Origin: an uncultured Algoriphagus sp.
GTDB lineage: Bacteria; Bacteroidota; Bacteroidia; Cytophagales; Cyclobacteriaceae
NCBI GenBank assembly: GCA_903952135.1
Contig: CAJBER010000051.1
Coordinates: 1 to 64,000, forward strand
DNA: 64,000 nucleotides
Direction of reading: 5' to 3'
Shown here: in pieces, positions 27,356-36,256 of the stretch
How the letters are laid out: each line of letters starts with the position of its first letter
How positions within the stretch are numbered: the first letter of the stretch is position 1
The notes under the pieces: generated by a model
Seen by the model: the letters and a program-made list of their open reading frames with translations, nothing else
What the model was told of the DNA's origin: nothing
The model's database searches: none
Position numbers and translations under genes: made by a program

Positions 27356-27871
27356 TTACCTATTCTCTTTAGAAATTAAGGCAGACAAGGCCTCTTGAAT
27401 GAGGTCTTGTTCAAAGCCCTTACTCATCAGGTACTTCGTCACGAGGTACCTTTTTTTGTAGGCATCTGTTTCCTTGGTCTTCTCCCACTTTTTTTCCGCC
27501 TCTCGCTCGAGGGTAGCAAAATACTCCTCCCCATCAATCTCGGAAAGCCCCAATTGAATTGTCGATCCACTGATTTCTCGGAGTTTAAGTTCCTGGCGGA
27601 TTCGGGCCCTCCCCCATTTCTTAATCCGGAATTTTCCCCGGGCATAGGAGCGTGCAAAGCGTACTTCATCCACAAATCCACTGGCCTCCAATTCGGCAAG
27701 GATTGTGTCAACAGCCGTTCCTGTGATCCCTTTTTCAAAAAGTTTGCGTCGCAGCTCCCAGGCACAGCGTTCTTGGTAGGAACAGAAAGTTTCCAATTTA
27801 CCCCGCGCTTCTTCCTGGCTCCAATTCTTTTTTGGCGACTGCTCTTCGTTATTTCTTCCCCAAGTGGACAT
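27356..27871 (-). CDS. recX: recombination regulator RecX
   Basis: YQERCAWELRRKLFEKGITGTAVDTILAELEASGFVDEVRFARSYARGKFRIKKWGRARIRQELKLREIS. Confidence 0.88.
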   Translation of the reverse strand: MSTWGRNNEEQSPKKNWSQEEARGKLETFCSYQERCAWELRRKLFEKGITGTAVDTILAELEASGFVDEVRFARSYARGKFRIKKWGRARIRQELKLREISGSTIQLGLSEIDGEEYFATLEREAEKKWEKTKETDAYKKRYLVTKYLMSKGFEQDLIQEALSALISKENR

Positions 27872-27875
27872 TTTT

Positions 27876-27897
27876 GGTAATTTTGAAGCAAATTACC
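27876..27897. promoter_or_regulatory. dyad overlapping a TAnnTTTG-type -7 box in the recX/tpiA intergenic region
   Basis: GGTAATTT-TGAAGC-AAATTACC, perfect 8-bp arms; contains TAATTTTG (27878-27885). Confidence 0.5.
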
Positions 27898-27939
27898 TTT
27901 CGCTCAAGTTTTTTCAAACCTTATTTCCCTATTCCACCC

Positions 27940-28701
27940 ATGAGAAAGAAAATCGTAGCCGGCAACTGGAAGATGAACCTCACCTTCGAAGAAGGGCAGC
28001 AGCTCACCAGTGAGATCGTGCAAATGTATAAAGACGAGGCCATCCAGGAGGTAATCGTCGTTCTGAACCCTCCATTCCCGCACCTGTATCCAGTCAAGAA
28101 ATTGGTGGGCGACACCCCAGGAGTGGCTGTCGGGGCGCAAAACTGTTCGGAAAAAGAAAGTGGAGCCTTTACAGGTGAGGTTTCAACCAAAATCCTCGCT
28201 TCCTTCGGCGTATCTTATGTCATCTTGGGCCATTCAGAGCGCAGAGAATATTTCAAGGAAGACAATACCCTCCTTGCCACCAAGGTCAACCAGGCCTTGG
28301 CCCATGGACTGACCCCAATCTTTTGTTGCGGAGAATCCTTGGAAATCCGTGAGGCAGGCACCCATGAAGAAACTGTCAAAGCACAGTTGACCGCTAGCCT
28401 CTTTCACCTTTCTCCGGAAGAATTTTCCAAGGTGGTGATTGCCTACGAACCCATCTGGGCTATCGGTACGGGCAAGACTGCCTCAGCTGATCAAGCACAA
28501 GAAATGCATGCCGCACTTCGCGGACATTTGGCCAGCAAGTATGGTCATGAGATCGCTGCGCAAACTTCCATTTTGTACGGAGGATCCGCCAATCCAGGGA
28601 ATGCGAAAGAGCTTTTTGGCAAGCCCGATGTGGACGGGGGATTGATTGGAGGAGCTTCCCTCAAATCCCGTGACTTCATTGAAATTGTAAAATCATTTTA
28701 A
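27940..28701 (+). CDS. tpiA: triose-phosphate isomerase
   Basis: MRKKIVAGNWKMN; VILGHSERR; VIAYEPIWAIGTGKTA; GGLIGGASL. Upstream extension in ORF track rejected. Confidence 0.97.
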   Translation: MRKKIVAGNWKMNLTFEEGQQLTSEIVQMYKDEAIQEVIVVLNPPFPHLYPVKKLVGDTPGVAVGAQNCSEKESGAFTGEVSTKILASFGVSYVILGHSERREYFKEDNTLLATKVNQALAHGLTPIFCCGESLEIREAGTHEETVKAQLTASLFHLSPEEFSKVVIAYEPIWAIGTGKTASADQAQEMHAALRGHLASKYGHEIAAQTSILYGGSANPGNAKELFGKPDVDGGLIGGASLKSRDFIEIVKSF

Positions 28702-28732
28702 AAAAGGCTCCGCCAACGCGGGGCTTTTTTCA
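28699..28732 (+). terminator. Rho-independent terminator of tpiA
   Basis: AAAAAAGGCTCCGC-CAAC-GCGGGGCTTTTTT. Confidence 0.75.
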
Positions 28733-28780
28733 GCCTTTTCCTTCCTAGAAGGAGAGCGCTTACCCCAGTATTAATCACCC

Positions 28781-29608
28781 ATGGACTACATACAAGTAAG
28801 CATCACCTGCCTGGAGGAATACCGGGAAATCTTGATTGCAGAACTGGCAGCGGTAGGCTTTGATTCCTTTTTGGAAACAGACAGCGGACTGGAAGCCTAT
28901 GTCCCGCAAGACCTGTTTGCTAGAGCTTCTTTTGACGAAGTCATCGCCACCTACCGTGAACCTGCCGCACTTACCGTAGTGGAGGGAATTGTACCCAAAG
29001 TCAATTGGAACGAGGAATGGGAAAAAAACTACGACCCAATCGAAGTAGATCAGCTGGTGTATGTGCGGGCTTCCTTCCATGCACCGAAACCGGGCTTCCA
29101 ATACGAGATAGTAATCAATCCAAAAATGTCCTTCGGCACCGGACACCATGCCACCACTTTTCAGCTGCTTTCCATGCAAGGCAAAATCGATCACCAAGGG
29201 AAGCGGGTGTTGGATGTAGGGTCAGGCACGGGCATCCTAGCGATCATGGCGCATTTGCTCGGAGCAAAGCAGGTAGAAGCCTTTGATATTGATTCCTGGT
29301 GCGTGGACAATGGCAACGAAAACTTTGATTTGAATGGAGTGACCACCCGTATGGGCTTGGGCACCATTCGTGAGGTGCAGCCACAGGGTCCGTACGAACT
29401 TATTTTGGCCAACATCAACAAGAACGTGCTGCTGGATGAGTTGGCCATTTATTCAAGTTTGCTTACTCCTCAAGGGCTTTTGCTTCTGAGTGGATTTTAT
29501 TCGGAAGATATTCAAGACCTGGTGCAGGCTGCTTCCGCACAGGGGCTGACTTTAACGATGCAAACCACCAAGGATAACTGGGCCGCTTTGTGCCTTCAAA
29601 AAAAGTAA
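28781..29608 (+). CDS. prmA: ribosomal protein L11 methyltransferase
   Basis: NWNEEWEKNYDPIEV...INPKMSFGTGHHATTFQLL...VLDVGSGTGILAIMAHLLGA. Confidence 0.93.
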   Translation: MDYIQVSITCLEEYREILIAELAAVGFDSFLETDSGLEAYVPQDLFARASFDEVIATYREPAALTVVEGIVPKVNWNEEWEKNYDPIEVDQLVYVRASFHAPKPGFQYEIVINPKMSFGTGHHATTFQLLSMQGKIDHQGKRVLDVGSGTGILAIMAHLLGAKQVEAFDIDSWCVDNGNENFDLNGVTTRMGLGTIREVQPQGPYELILANINKNVLLDELAIYSSLLTPQGLLLLSGFYSEDIQDLVQAASAQGLTLTMQTTKDNWAALCLQKK

Positions 29609-29609
29609 G

Positions 29610-29801
29610 ATGGTAGAACTAATCGTCTATTCCGTTTTATTGCTTGCAGTCCTTGGACATGGTTGGGCAGCGGCGCACTGGTACAAAAAAATTCACCAGC
29701 ACCCTCAGCTTACCTTTGGCCAAAAAAATGCCTTGAAGATAAGAGCCCTGGTTTTCCCCTTAGGACTCTGGTGGTCGGCTCGCAAGAGTCGGGAGAATTG
29801 A
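29610..29801 (+). CDS. small hypothetical protein (63 aa, one N-terminal TM)
   Basis: Starts 1 nt after prmA stop; MVELIVYSVLLLAVLGHGWAAAHWYKK. Confidence 0.5.
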   Translation: MVELIVYSVLLLAVLGHGWAAAHWYKKIHQHPQLTFGQKNALKIRALVFPLGLWWSARKSREN

Positions 29802-29897
29802 TTTTTGTTCGAACCTTTTTGTTCGACGCACGCTTAAAAGATAGGTTCAAATCCAAGCTCTTGGATTTAACTTTTGAATAACCCCTACTTTTACCCT

Positions 29898-31622
29898 ATG
29901 GAGTACGTCTGGAAACAAAAACCGAAAACGGCCCAAGCTGCAATTGACAAGTTGAGCAAGGACATCAATGTCAATGCCACCTTGGCCAATATGCTTTTTA
30001 ATCGCGGGGTGGAGAATTTTGACCAGGCCAAAGATTACTTCCGTCCAAGTTTGAATCTCCTGCATGATCCTTTTTTAATGAAGGACATGGAAGCTGCCGT
30101 ATTGCGAATCACCCAAGCGGTCAAAAACCAAGAGCATATCCTGGTTTATGGGGATTACGATGTGGATGGTACTACTGCAGTCGCCTTAGTCTATGAATTT
30201 TTGAAAGGCTTTTACCCCCATGTGGACTTTTACATTCCGGACCGATACAAGGAAGGCTATGGCATATCCGAACGGGGAGTTCGCTTTGCTGCCGAGAATG
30301 GCTTTTCCCTAGTAATCGCCCTAGACTGTGGAATCAAGGCCATGGATAAGGTGGAACTAGCAACTCAGCTAGGGGTAGATTTTATCATTTGTGACCACCA
30401 TACGCCAGGAGATGAACTTCCTCAGGCGGTAGCAGTTTTGGACCCGAAGCGGCAGGACTGCCACTATCCGTACAAGGAACTGAGTGGTTGTGGGGTGGGC
30501 TTTAAGCTCATTCAAGCCTATGCCAAAGCACACCAGCTGGAGGAGTCCAGTTTGTATGCCTACTTGGATTTGGTGGTAGTGAGTATCGCTGCCGACATCG
30601 TGCCGATTTCGGGGGAAAATCGAATTTTGGCTTACTATGGATTAGATCGGATCAACAATACCCCGAGGCCAGGGCTGAAAGCCTTGATGTTGCTTTCCAA
30701 GGTTGAAAAAGACATTCAAATTTCTGAAATCGTATTCAAAATCGGTCCACGAATCAATGCCTCTGGCCGATTGGAACATGCAAAAGCATCTGTAGAATTG
30801 TTAATTGCTCCCAACCTAGACGAGGCGATCGATCGTGCCAAACTCGTCGATGAGGTAAATGCTACGCGCCGCAACTTTGACGAGCACATCACCAAAGAAG
30901 CCTTTGAAATGCTGGCGCTGCAAGAAGGCGAAGCCAGGTTGAATTCTACGGTACTGTTTAAGCAGGATTGGCACAAGGGAGTGATTGGCATTGTTGCCAG
31001 CCGCTGCATTGAAAAATACTACCGCCCCACGATTATTTTGACGGAGTCCAACAACAAGGCTACGGGAAGTGCTCGCTCGGTGGTGGACTTTGATATTTAC
31101 GAAGCCATCGCCGAATGCGCGGATTTGTTGGACCAGTTTGGTGGACATAAATACGCTGCTGGCCTTACCTTGGACGTGAAAAACGTGCCTGCCTTTCAGA
31201 AAAAGTTTGAGGAGGTGGTTAGTTCTCGAATCGAAGCAGTTCATCTTAAGCCGGTCATCGAAGTCGACGATGTCTTGCTTTTGGATCAGATCAACTACAA
31301 GTTTTACAATATTCTCAAGCAAATGGCTCCCTTTGGGCCAGGCAATACCGAGCCTGTTTTTCGTATTCAAAACGTATACGCAGAGGAGGTCACTGTACTC
31401 AAAGACAAGCACTTGCGCTTCAAAATCATGCAAGATGGGCAAGTGACCACGCCAGTATGCTTGGGCTTTGGCATGGCCGACCGAACCAAAGATCCTGACC
31501 TTACTACCGTCAATATGCTTCGCGGAAAAATGCGCTTCGATATTGTGGCTGAGATGCGGGAAAATTTCTTCCGTGACAAAAGTAGTTTGCAACTCTACGT
31601 GAAAGACATCAAATTTGACTGA
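29898..31622 (+). CDS. recJ: single-stranded-DNA-specific exonuclease RecJ
   Basis: [44 protein letters not shown]...[13 protein letters not shown]. Confidence 0.95.
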   Translation: MEYVWKQKPKTAQAAIDKLSKDINVNATLANMLFNRGVENFDQAKDYFRPSLNLLHDPFLMKDMEAAVLRITQAVKNQEHILVYGDYDVDGTTAVALVYEFLKGFYPHVDFYIPDRYKEGYGISERGVRFAAENGFSLVIALDCGIKAMDKVELATQLGVDFIICDHHTPGDELPQAVAVLDPKRQDCHYPYKELSGCGVGFKLIQAYAKAHQLEESSLYAYLDLVVVSIAADIVPISGENRILAYYGLDRINNTPRPGLKALMLLSKVEKDIQISEIVFKIGPRINASGRLEHAKASVELLIAPNLDEAIDRAKLVDEVNATRRNFDEHITKEAFEMLALQEGEARLNSTVLFKQDWHKGVIGIVASRCIEKYYRPTIILTESNNKATGSARSVVDFDIYEAIAECADLLDQFGGHKYAAGLTLDVKNVPAFQKKFEEVVSSRIEAVHLKPVIEVDDVLLLDQINYKFYNILKQMAPFGPGNTEPVFRIQNVYAEEVTVLKDKHLRFKIMQDGQVTTPVCLGFGMADRTKDPDLTTVNMLRGKMRFDIVAEMRENFFRDKSSLQLYVKDIKFD

Positions 31623-31623
31623 T

Positions 31624-32361
31624 ATGATTCTTCGAGCCGAACACCTTCTCAAAATATACAAGGGCCGATCTGTGGTCAATGACATTTCGGTACAGGTTTC
31701 CCAGGGGGAAATTGTAGGCCTTTTGGGCCCCAATGGAGCTGGAAAAACCACTTCTTTTTACATGATTGTCGGGTTGATCCAGCCCAATTCAGGAAAAATA
31801 TTCTTGGATGAGCAAGAAATCACGGGGCTACCCATGTACAAACGAGCCAAGCTGGGCATTGGCTACCTGGCTCAGGAGGCTTCGGTCTTTCGCAAACTTT
31901 CTGTGGAGGAAAATATCTTGGCCGTGCTGGAAATGACCACGCTCACCAAGGCCCAGCAAAAGGAAAAAATGGAGAGTTTGCTCGAAGAGTTTAGTTTGAC
32001 CCATGTACGGAAAAACCTAGGCATGGTGCTTTCTGGCGGTGAGCGCCGACGTACTGAAATCGCCAGAGCCCTGGCTGTGGATCCTAAATTTGTACTCTTG
32101 GACGAACCTTTTGCGGGTGTAGATCCCATTGCTGTAGAGGAGATCCAAACGATAGTAGCGAAGTTGAAGACGAAGAATATTGGAATTCTAATCACCGACC
32201 ACAACGTAAACGAAACCCTTTCGATCACCGATCGAGCCTACCTGATGTTTGAAGGGCGCCTACTTAAAGCAGGAACTGCTGAGGAGCTAGCAGCCGACGA
32301 ACAGGTGCGTAAGGTGTATTTGGGTACGCAGTTTGAACTCAAGCGTAAAACTTTCTTTTAA
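31624..32361 (+). CDS. lptB: LPS export ABC transporter ATP-binding protein LptB
   Basis: [86 protein letters not shown]. Confidence 0.95.
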   Translation: MILRAEHLLKIYKGRSVVNDISVQVSQGEIVGLLGPNGAGKTTSFYMIVGLIQPNSGKIFLDEQEITGLPMYKRAKLGIGYLAQEASVFRKLSVEENILAVLEMTTLTKAQQKEKMESLLEEFSLTHVRKNLGMVLSGGERRRTEIARALAVDPKFVLLDEPFAGVDPIAVEEIQTIVAKLKTKNIGILITDHNVNETLSITDRAYLMFEGRLLKAGTAEELAADEQVRKVYLGTQFELKRKTFF

Positions 32362-33894
32362 ATGGAAGTGCTCAATAGCTTCATGACCTGGATCTTCAAA
32401 AGCCGACTGGGTCAGATTGATAAGTTTAAACAGGACCCGCATTCGGTGCAGGAATCTACACTTTTTGACTTAGTGGAAGCAGCAAAGCACACCGAATTTG
32501 GCAAGTCGTATCATTTTGAAAAAATTAAATCCTACGAAGACTTTGCCGCGCGAGTACCCCTTTTTGATTACGAATCTTTCTCTCCCTTTTTGGAGAAAAA
32601 CATCAAAGGGCGGCAGCAGGTGTTTTGGCCTTCCAACATTCAATGGTTTGCCAAATCTTCGGGCACCACAGCTGGCCGAAGCAAATACATTCCTGTCTCT
32701 GAAGAAAGTTTGGAGGAATGCCATTACAAAGGAGGCAAGGACATGGTGTCCCTTTACGTCAATAATAATCCGGACACCAAGTTGTTTACTGGCAAAAGCC
32801 TGTCCGTAGGAGGGGCTCTTGACAAGGAACCACTTCATCCCAAAGGCATTGCCCGTGCGGGGGATGTGTCAGCACTGATCATGCACAACTTGCCGATTTG
32901 GGTACAGTTTGTGCGTACCCCTTCCCTGGAGACGGCCTTGATGTCGGATTGGGAGGCGAAGATCGAGCGCATGGCTCGGGAGACCATGGACGAAAATGTG
33001 ACCTCCATCGCAGGCGTCCCTACTTGGACGATTGTATTGCTTCAGCGGATTTTAGAACTTAAAAAAGCTTCCCATATCCTAGAGGTGTGGCCCAACCTGG
33101 AAGTGTTTTTCCATGGGGCGGTCGCGTTTGGACCTTATCGCAATTTATTCAAGCAGCTCATTCCATCCGATAAGATGCGGTACATGGAAACCTACAATGC
33201 CTCTGAAGGATTTTTTGGGATGCAGGACCAGCCGGATTCGGATGAACTCTTGTTGCTCTTGGATTATGGCATTTTTTACGAGTTTATTCCAATGGAAGAA
33301 CTTGGAAAGGAAAATCCGACCGTAGTTTCTCTGGAAGGAGTGGAACTAGGAAAAAATTACGCTCTGGTCATTTCGACCAATGGGGGATTGTGGCGCTACC
33401 TGATTGGGGACACCATCAAATTTTCCTCGCTACGACCCTATCGTTTCCGCATCTCTGGTCGAACCAAGCATTTCATCAATGCCTTTGGTGAGGAAGTGAT
33501 TGTGGAAAATGCGGAGGCAGCGATCACGCATGCCTGTACGCAAACGGGGGCGACCATTGCCAATTTCACCGCTGCACCAATCTATTTTGAAGATAGCCAA
33601 TCCAAAGGAGCCCACGAATGGGTGGTGGAATTTAAAAATCCACCTGCGGACTTGGAAGACTTTGCACAAAAGCTGGACAATCATCTGCGGGAGGTCAATT
33701 CCGACTACGATGCCAAAAGGCACAAGGACCTAGCCCTCCAGCGACTTCAGCTCCATGCTGCACCAACAGGTCTATTCGAAGCCTGGTTGGCCAAAAAGGG
33801 TAAGCTCGGAGGTCAGCACAAGGTGCCTCGCCTCTCGAATTCCAGAGAGTTTATGGAAGAAATCCTGGCAATGATCCCTACCCAAATGAGCTAA
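32362..33894 (+). CDS. GH3 (auxin-responsive promoter) family protein
   Basis: WFAKSSGTTAGRSKYIPVS; YMETYNASEGFFGMQ; GLWRYLIGDTIKF; RISGRTKHFINAFGEEV. Confidence 0.92.
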   Translation: MEVLNSFMTWIFKSRLGQIDKFKQDPHSVQESTLFDLVEAAKHTEFGKSYHFEKIKSYEDFAARVPLFDYESFSPFLEKNIKGRQQVFWPSNIQWFAKSSGTTAGRSKYIPVSEESLEECHYKGGKDMVSLYVNNNPDTKLFTGKSLSVGGALDKEPLHPKGIARAGDVSALIMHNLPIWVQFVRTPSLETALMSDWEAKIERMARETMDENVTSIAGVPTWTIVLLQRILELKKASHILEVWPNLEVFFHGAVAFGPYRNLFKQLIPSDKMRYMETYNASEGFFGMQDQPDSDELLLLLDYGIFYEFIPMEELGKENPTVVSLEGVELGKNYALVISTNGGLWRYLIGDTIKFSSLRPYRFRISGRTKHFINAFGEEVIVENAEAAITHACTQTGATIANFTAAPIYFEDSQSKGAHEWVVEFKNPPADLEDFAQKLDNHLREVNSDYDAKRHKDLALQRLQLHAAPTGLFEAWLAKKGKLGGQHKVPRLSNSREFMEEILAMIPTQMS

Positions 33895-33930
33895 TTAGTT
33901 TAAGGTTTCAATTCTCCTTTTTAAAAAGTC

Positions 33931-34857
33931 ATGTCAAAAGTTCATCTCTCCTTAATCTACGTCTTACTTGCCCTATGCTTGGGCTTGGCAGCTTTTGCCG
34001 TATTTAGATCGAATGGGCAAATTTTTGGCGAAAACCAGGATTTAATTTCCTCCCCCCGTGGGGCAAAGGACACGGTAGCTTTGTTTGATTTGCCGGTGGA
34101 ACTTTCCTTTGCTGGAGAACCGGTTCCCTTGGCTAAAGGGGATATCGTGGAGCGACTCGAACGTGAAATCTATGTCAATGCCTATTGGGAGGCTAATCTC
34201 ATTTTGCTATTCAAACGAAGCAAAAAATACCTACCAGAAATTGAGCGCTTGCTCAAAGAGCAGGGCGTGCCCGACGATTTTAAGTACCTCGCCATAGCTG
34301 AAAGTGGGTTGCTAAATGCAACCTCAGCCGCTGGCGCAAAAGGGTACTGGCAGATCTTAGATGGCACAGGGAAGGAATATGGGCTAGAGATTACGGAATC
34401 TGTGGACGAGCGATACCATTTGGAGAAGTCTACCCTAGCGGCAGCAGCCTATCTAAAAAAGGCACACCAACGGTTTGGGGATTGGACAGCCGTAGCGGCA
34501 AGCTACAATATGGGACAGGCTGGATTTTCAAAGAGGCAAGAGGAACAGTTCCATCGCAATTACTATGACTTGTACCTTAATGAGGAAACGAGCCGGTACC
34601 TATTTCGAATTTTGGCGTTCAAGCTTCTGTTTGAAAATCCAGAAGCGTTTGGCTACCATCTTCAAGAGAAAGATTTTTATACCCAGCCTCAGTTTACCAA
34701 AATTGAAGTGAACCAAGACCTTCCCGACCTGGCCCAATGGGCAAAGGAACAAGGCAGTAGTTACAAATACCTCAAGCAATACAACCCTTGGCTAAGAGAC
34801 CAAGGCTTAAAGGTAAAAAACGGAAAAAGTTATACGCTTCGGCTCCCGAAACCGTAA
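33931..34857 (+). CDS. lytic transglycosylase (SLT domain; MltD-like)
   Basis: IERLLKEQGVPDDFKYLAIAESGLLNATSAAGAKGYWQILDGTGKEYGL; AAAYLKKAHQRFGDWTAVAASYNMG. Confidence 0.9.
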   Translation: MSKVHLSLIYVLLALCLGLAAFAVFRSNGQIFGENQDLISSPRGAKDTVALFDLPVELSFAGEPVPLAKGDIVERLEREIYVNAYWEANLILLFKRSKKYLPEIERLLKEQGVPDDFKYLAIAESGLLNATSAAGAKGYWQILDGTGKEYGLEITESVDERYHLEKSTLAAAAYLKKAHQRFGDWTAVAASYNMGQAGFSKRQEEQFHRNYYDLYLNEETSRYLFRILAFKLLFENPEAFGYHLQEKDFYTQPQFTKIEVNQDLPDLAQWAKEQGSSYKYLKQYNPWLRDQGLKVKNGKSYTLRLPKP

Positions 34858-35028
34858 ACGGGCTCTGAAAAATTTGAAAATAGTGAGTTAAAATTAAACT
34901 ACTTCTTTCTCTTTGGAGTTTGGGTTTTAGGCTTCCTAAGAATTAAGTGGGAGTGTCTCGAAATAATTACCCAAAATTGAGTCCTAAGCCATTTATTGTA
35001 GCTTTTCTGTAGATTCTTACAATTCAGT

Positions 35029-36174
35029 ATGCGTACTCCTTCCCTGTTTGAACAAGCCCATGAATTTCTTCAGCAGTACTATTCCGAATCCAACCTTTCG
35101 GGACTAGAAAAAAGGCTGGATCAGGTTCAAGTTGAAATTTTGCGCACGGGCAGCTATCGCTTGACCGAGAAGGAGCTGAGCTTCGGAGCGAAGCTAGCCT
35201 GGAGAAATAGCAATCGCTGCATGGGGAGACTTTTTTGGAAAACCCTTAAAGTTAGAGATCGGAGGACCCTAAGCAGCGCTGAGGAGGTGTTTGCTGATGT
35301 CCTGGCCCATCTCAAATTGGCTACTCAGGGCGGAAAAATTCGCTCCACCCTTTCCGTCTATGCTACTGCAGATGAGGGGGTTCTAGGATTTCGGATTTTA
35401 AACAAGCAGCTGATTCGATTTGCAGGCTATACCCTCCCCAATGGCGAGATTCTAGGAGATCCTGATTCTGTTTCCTTTACGAACTACTGCATTTCTTTGG
35501 GTTGGGAGGGAAAAAAAACGCCCTTTGATCTTCTTCCATTAGTCATTCAACAAGAAGGAGAGCTTGCCCAATGGTTTGCCATTCCTGAAGAGCAGGTGCT
35601 TCGGGTGAATTTAGTCCACCCGGACTATTCCTGGTTTCAAGAATTAAATCTACAGTGGTATGCCGTCCCCGTGATCTCCGATATGCGGTTGGAAATTGGT
35701 GGAATATCCTTTCCCTGTGCCCCCTTCAACGGTTGGTACATGCTCACTGAGATCGCGGCCAGAAATCTTGGCGATGAGCAGCGTTACAATTTGCTCCCCG
35801 TCCTTGCCAAAAAATTGAATATAGACACGCGCCAGGTGAAAACCCTCTGGAAGGACAAAGCGATGCTGGTACTCCAAGAGGCCGTGCTCCATTCCTTTCA
35901 AGCTCAAGGCGTGACCTTGGTGGATCACCACACTTCCTCCGAGCAGTTTTTGGAATTTTGCAAGCAGGAGGAGGCCAAAGGCAGATCCGTGCAAGCAGAC
36001 TGGGCCTGGATTGTGCCACCAGCGGCAGGCTCCACGCTTGGGGTATTTCATCAGGAATGGGACAATCAAATCCTGTCTCCTAATTTTTATTACCAGCCGG
36101 TTGCTTGGCAGCAAGAAGCAGCAGAGAAAGCCCCCAATTTTGCTGCGGGGAAGTGCCCTTTTTCGGGCAACTAA
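35029..36174 (+). CDS. nos: bacterial nitric oxide synthase oxygenase
   Basis: LAWRNSNRCMGRLFWKTL (heme Cys), LNLQWYAVPVISDMRLEIGGISFPCAPFNGWYMLTEIAARNLGDEQRYN, TLVDHHTSSEQFLEF..., DWAWIVPPAAGSTLGVFHQEW: full NOS oxygenase signature, no reductase domain. Confidence 0.95.
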   Translation: MRTPSLFEQAHEFLQQYYSESNLSGLEKRLDQVQVEILRTGSYRLTEKELSFGAKLAWRNSNRCMGRLFWKTLKVRDRRTLSSAEEVFADVLAHLKLATQGGKIRSTLSVYATADEGVLGFRILNKQLIRFAGYTLPNGEILGDPDSVSFTNYCISLGWEGKKTPFDLLPLVIQQEGELAQWFAIPEEQVLRVNLVHPDYSWFQELNLQWYAVPVISDMRLEIGGISFPCAPFNGWYMLTEIAARNLGDEQRYNLLPVLAKKLNIDTRQVKTLWKDKAMLVLQEAVLHSFQAQGVTLVDHHTSSEQFLEFCKQEEAKGRSVQADWAWIVPPAAGSTLGVFHQEWDNQILSPNFYYQPVAWQQEAAEKAPNFAAGKCPFSGN

Positions 36175-36256
36175 CTTCCCGTTGAAGTCTTCTGCCTGAC
36201 CTTTTTCCTTCGCCAAAAAAAGTGTACTTTCACCGATTCCTAATTTTCGCAAAACC

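Noticed and set aside
30816-31751. 311-aa minus-strand ORF
   Set aside because: Antisense to recJ/lptB, both clearly conserved on the plus strand.
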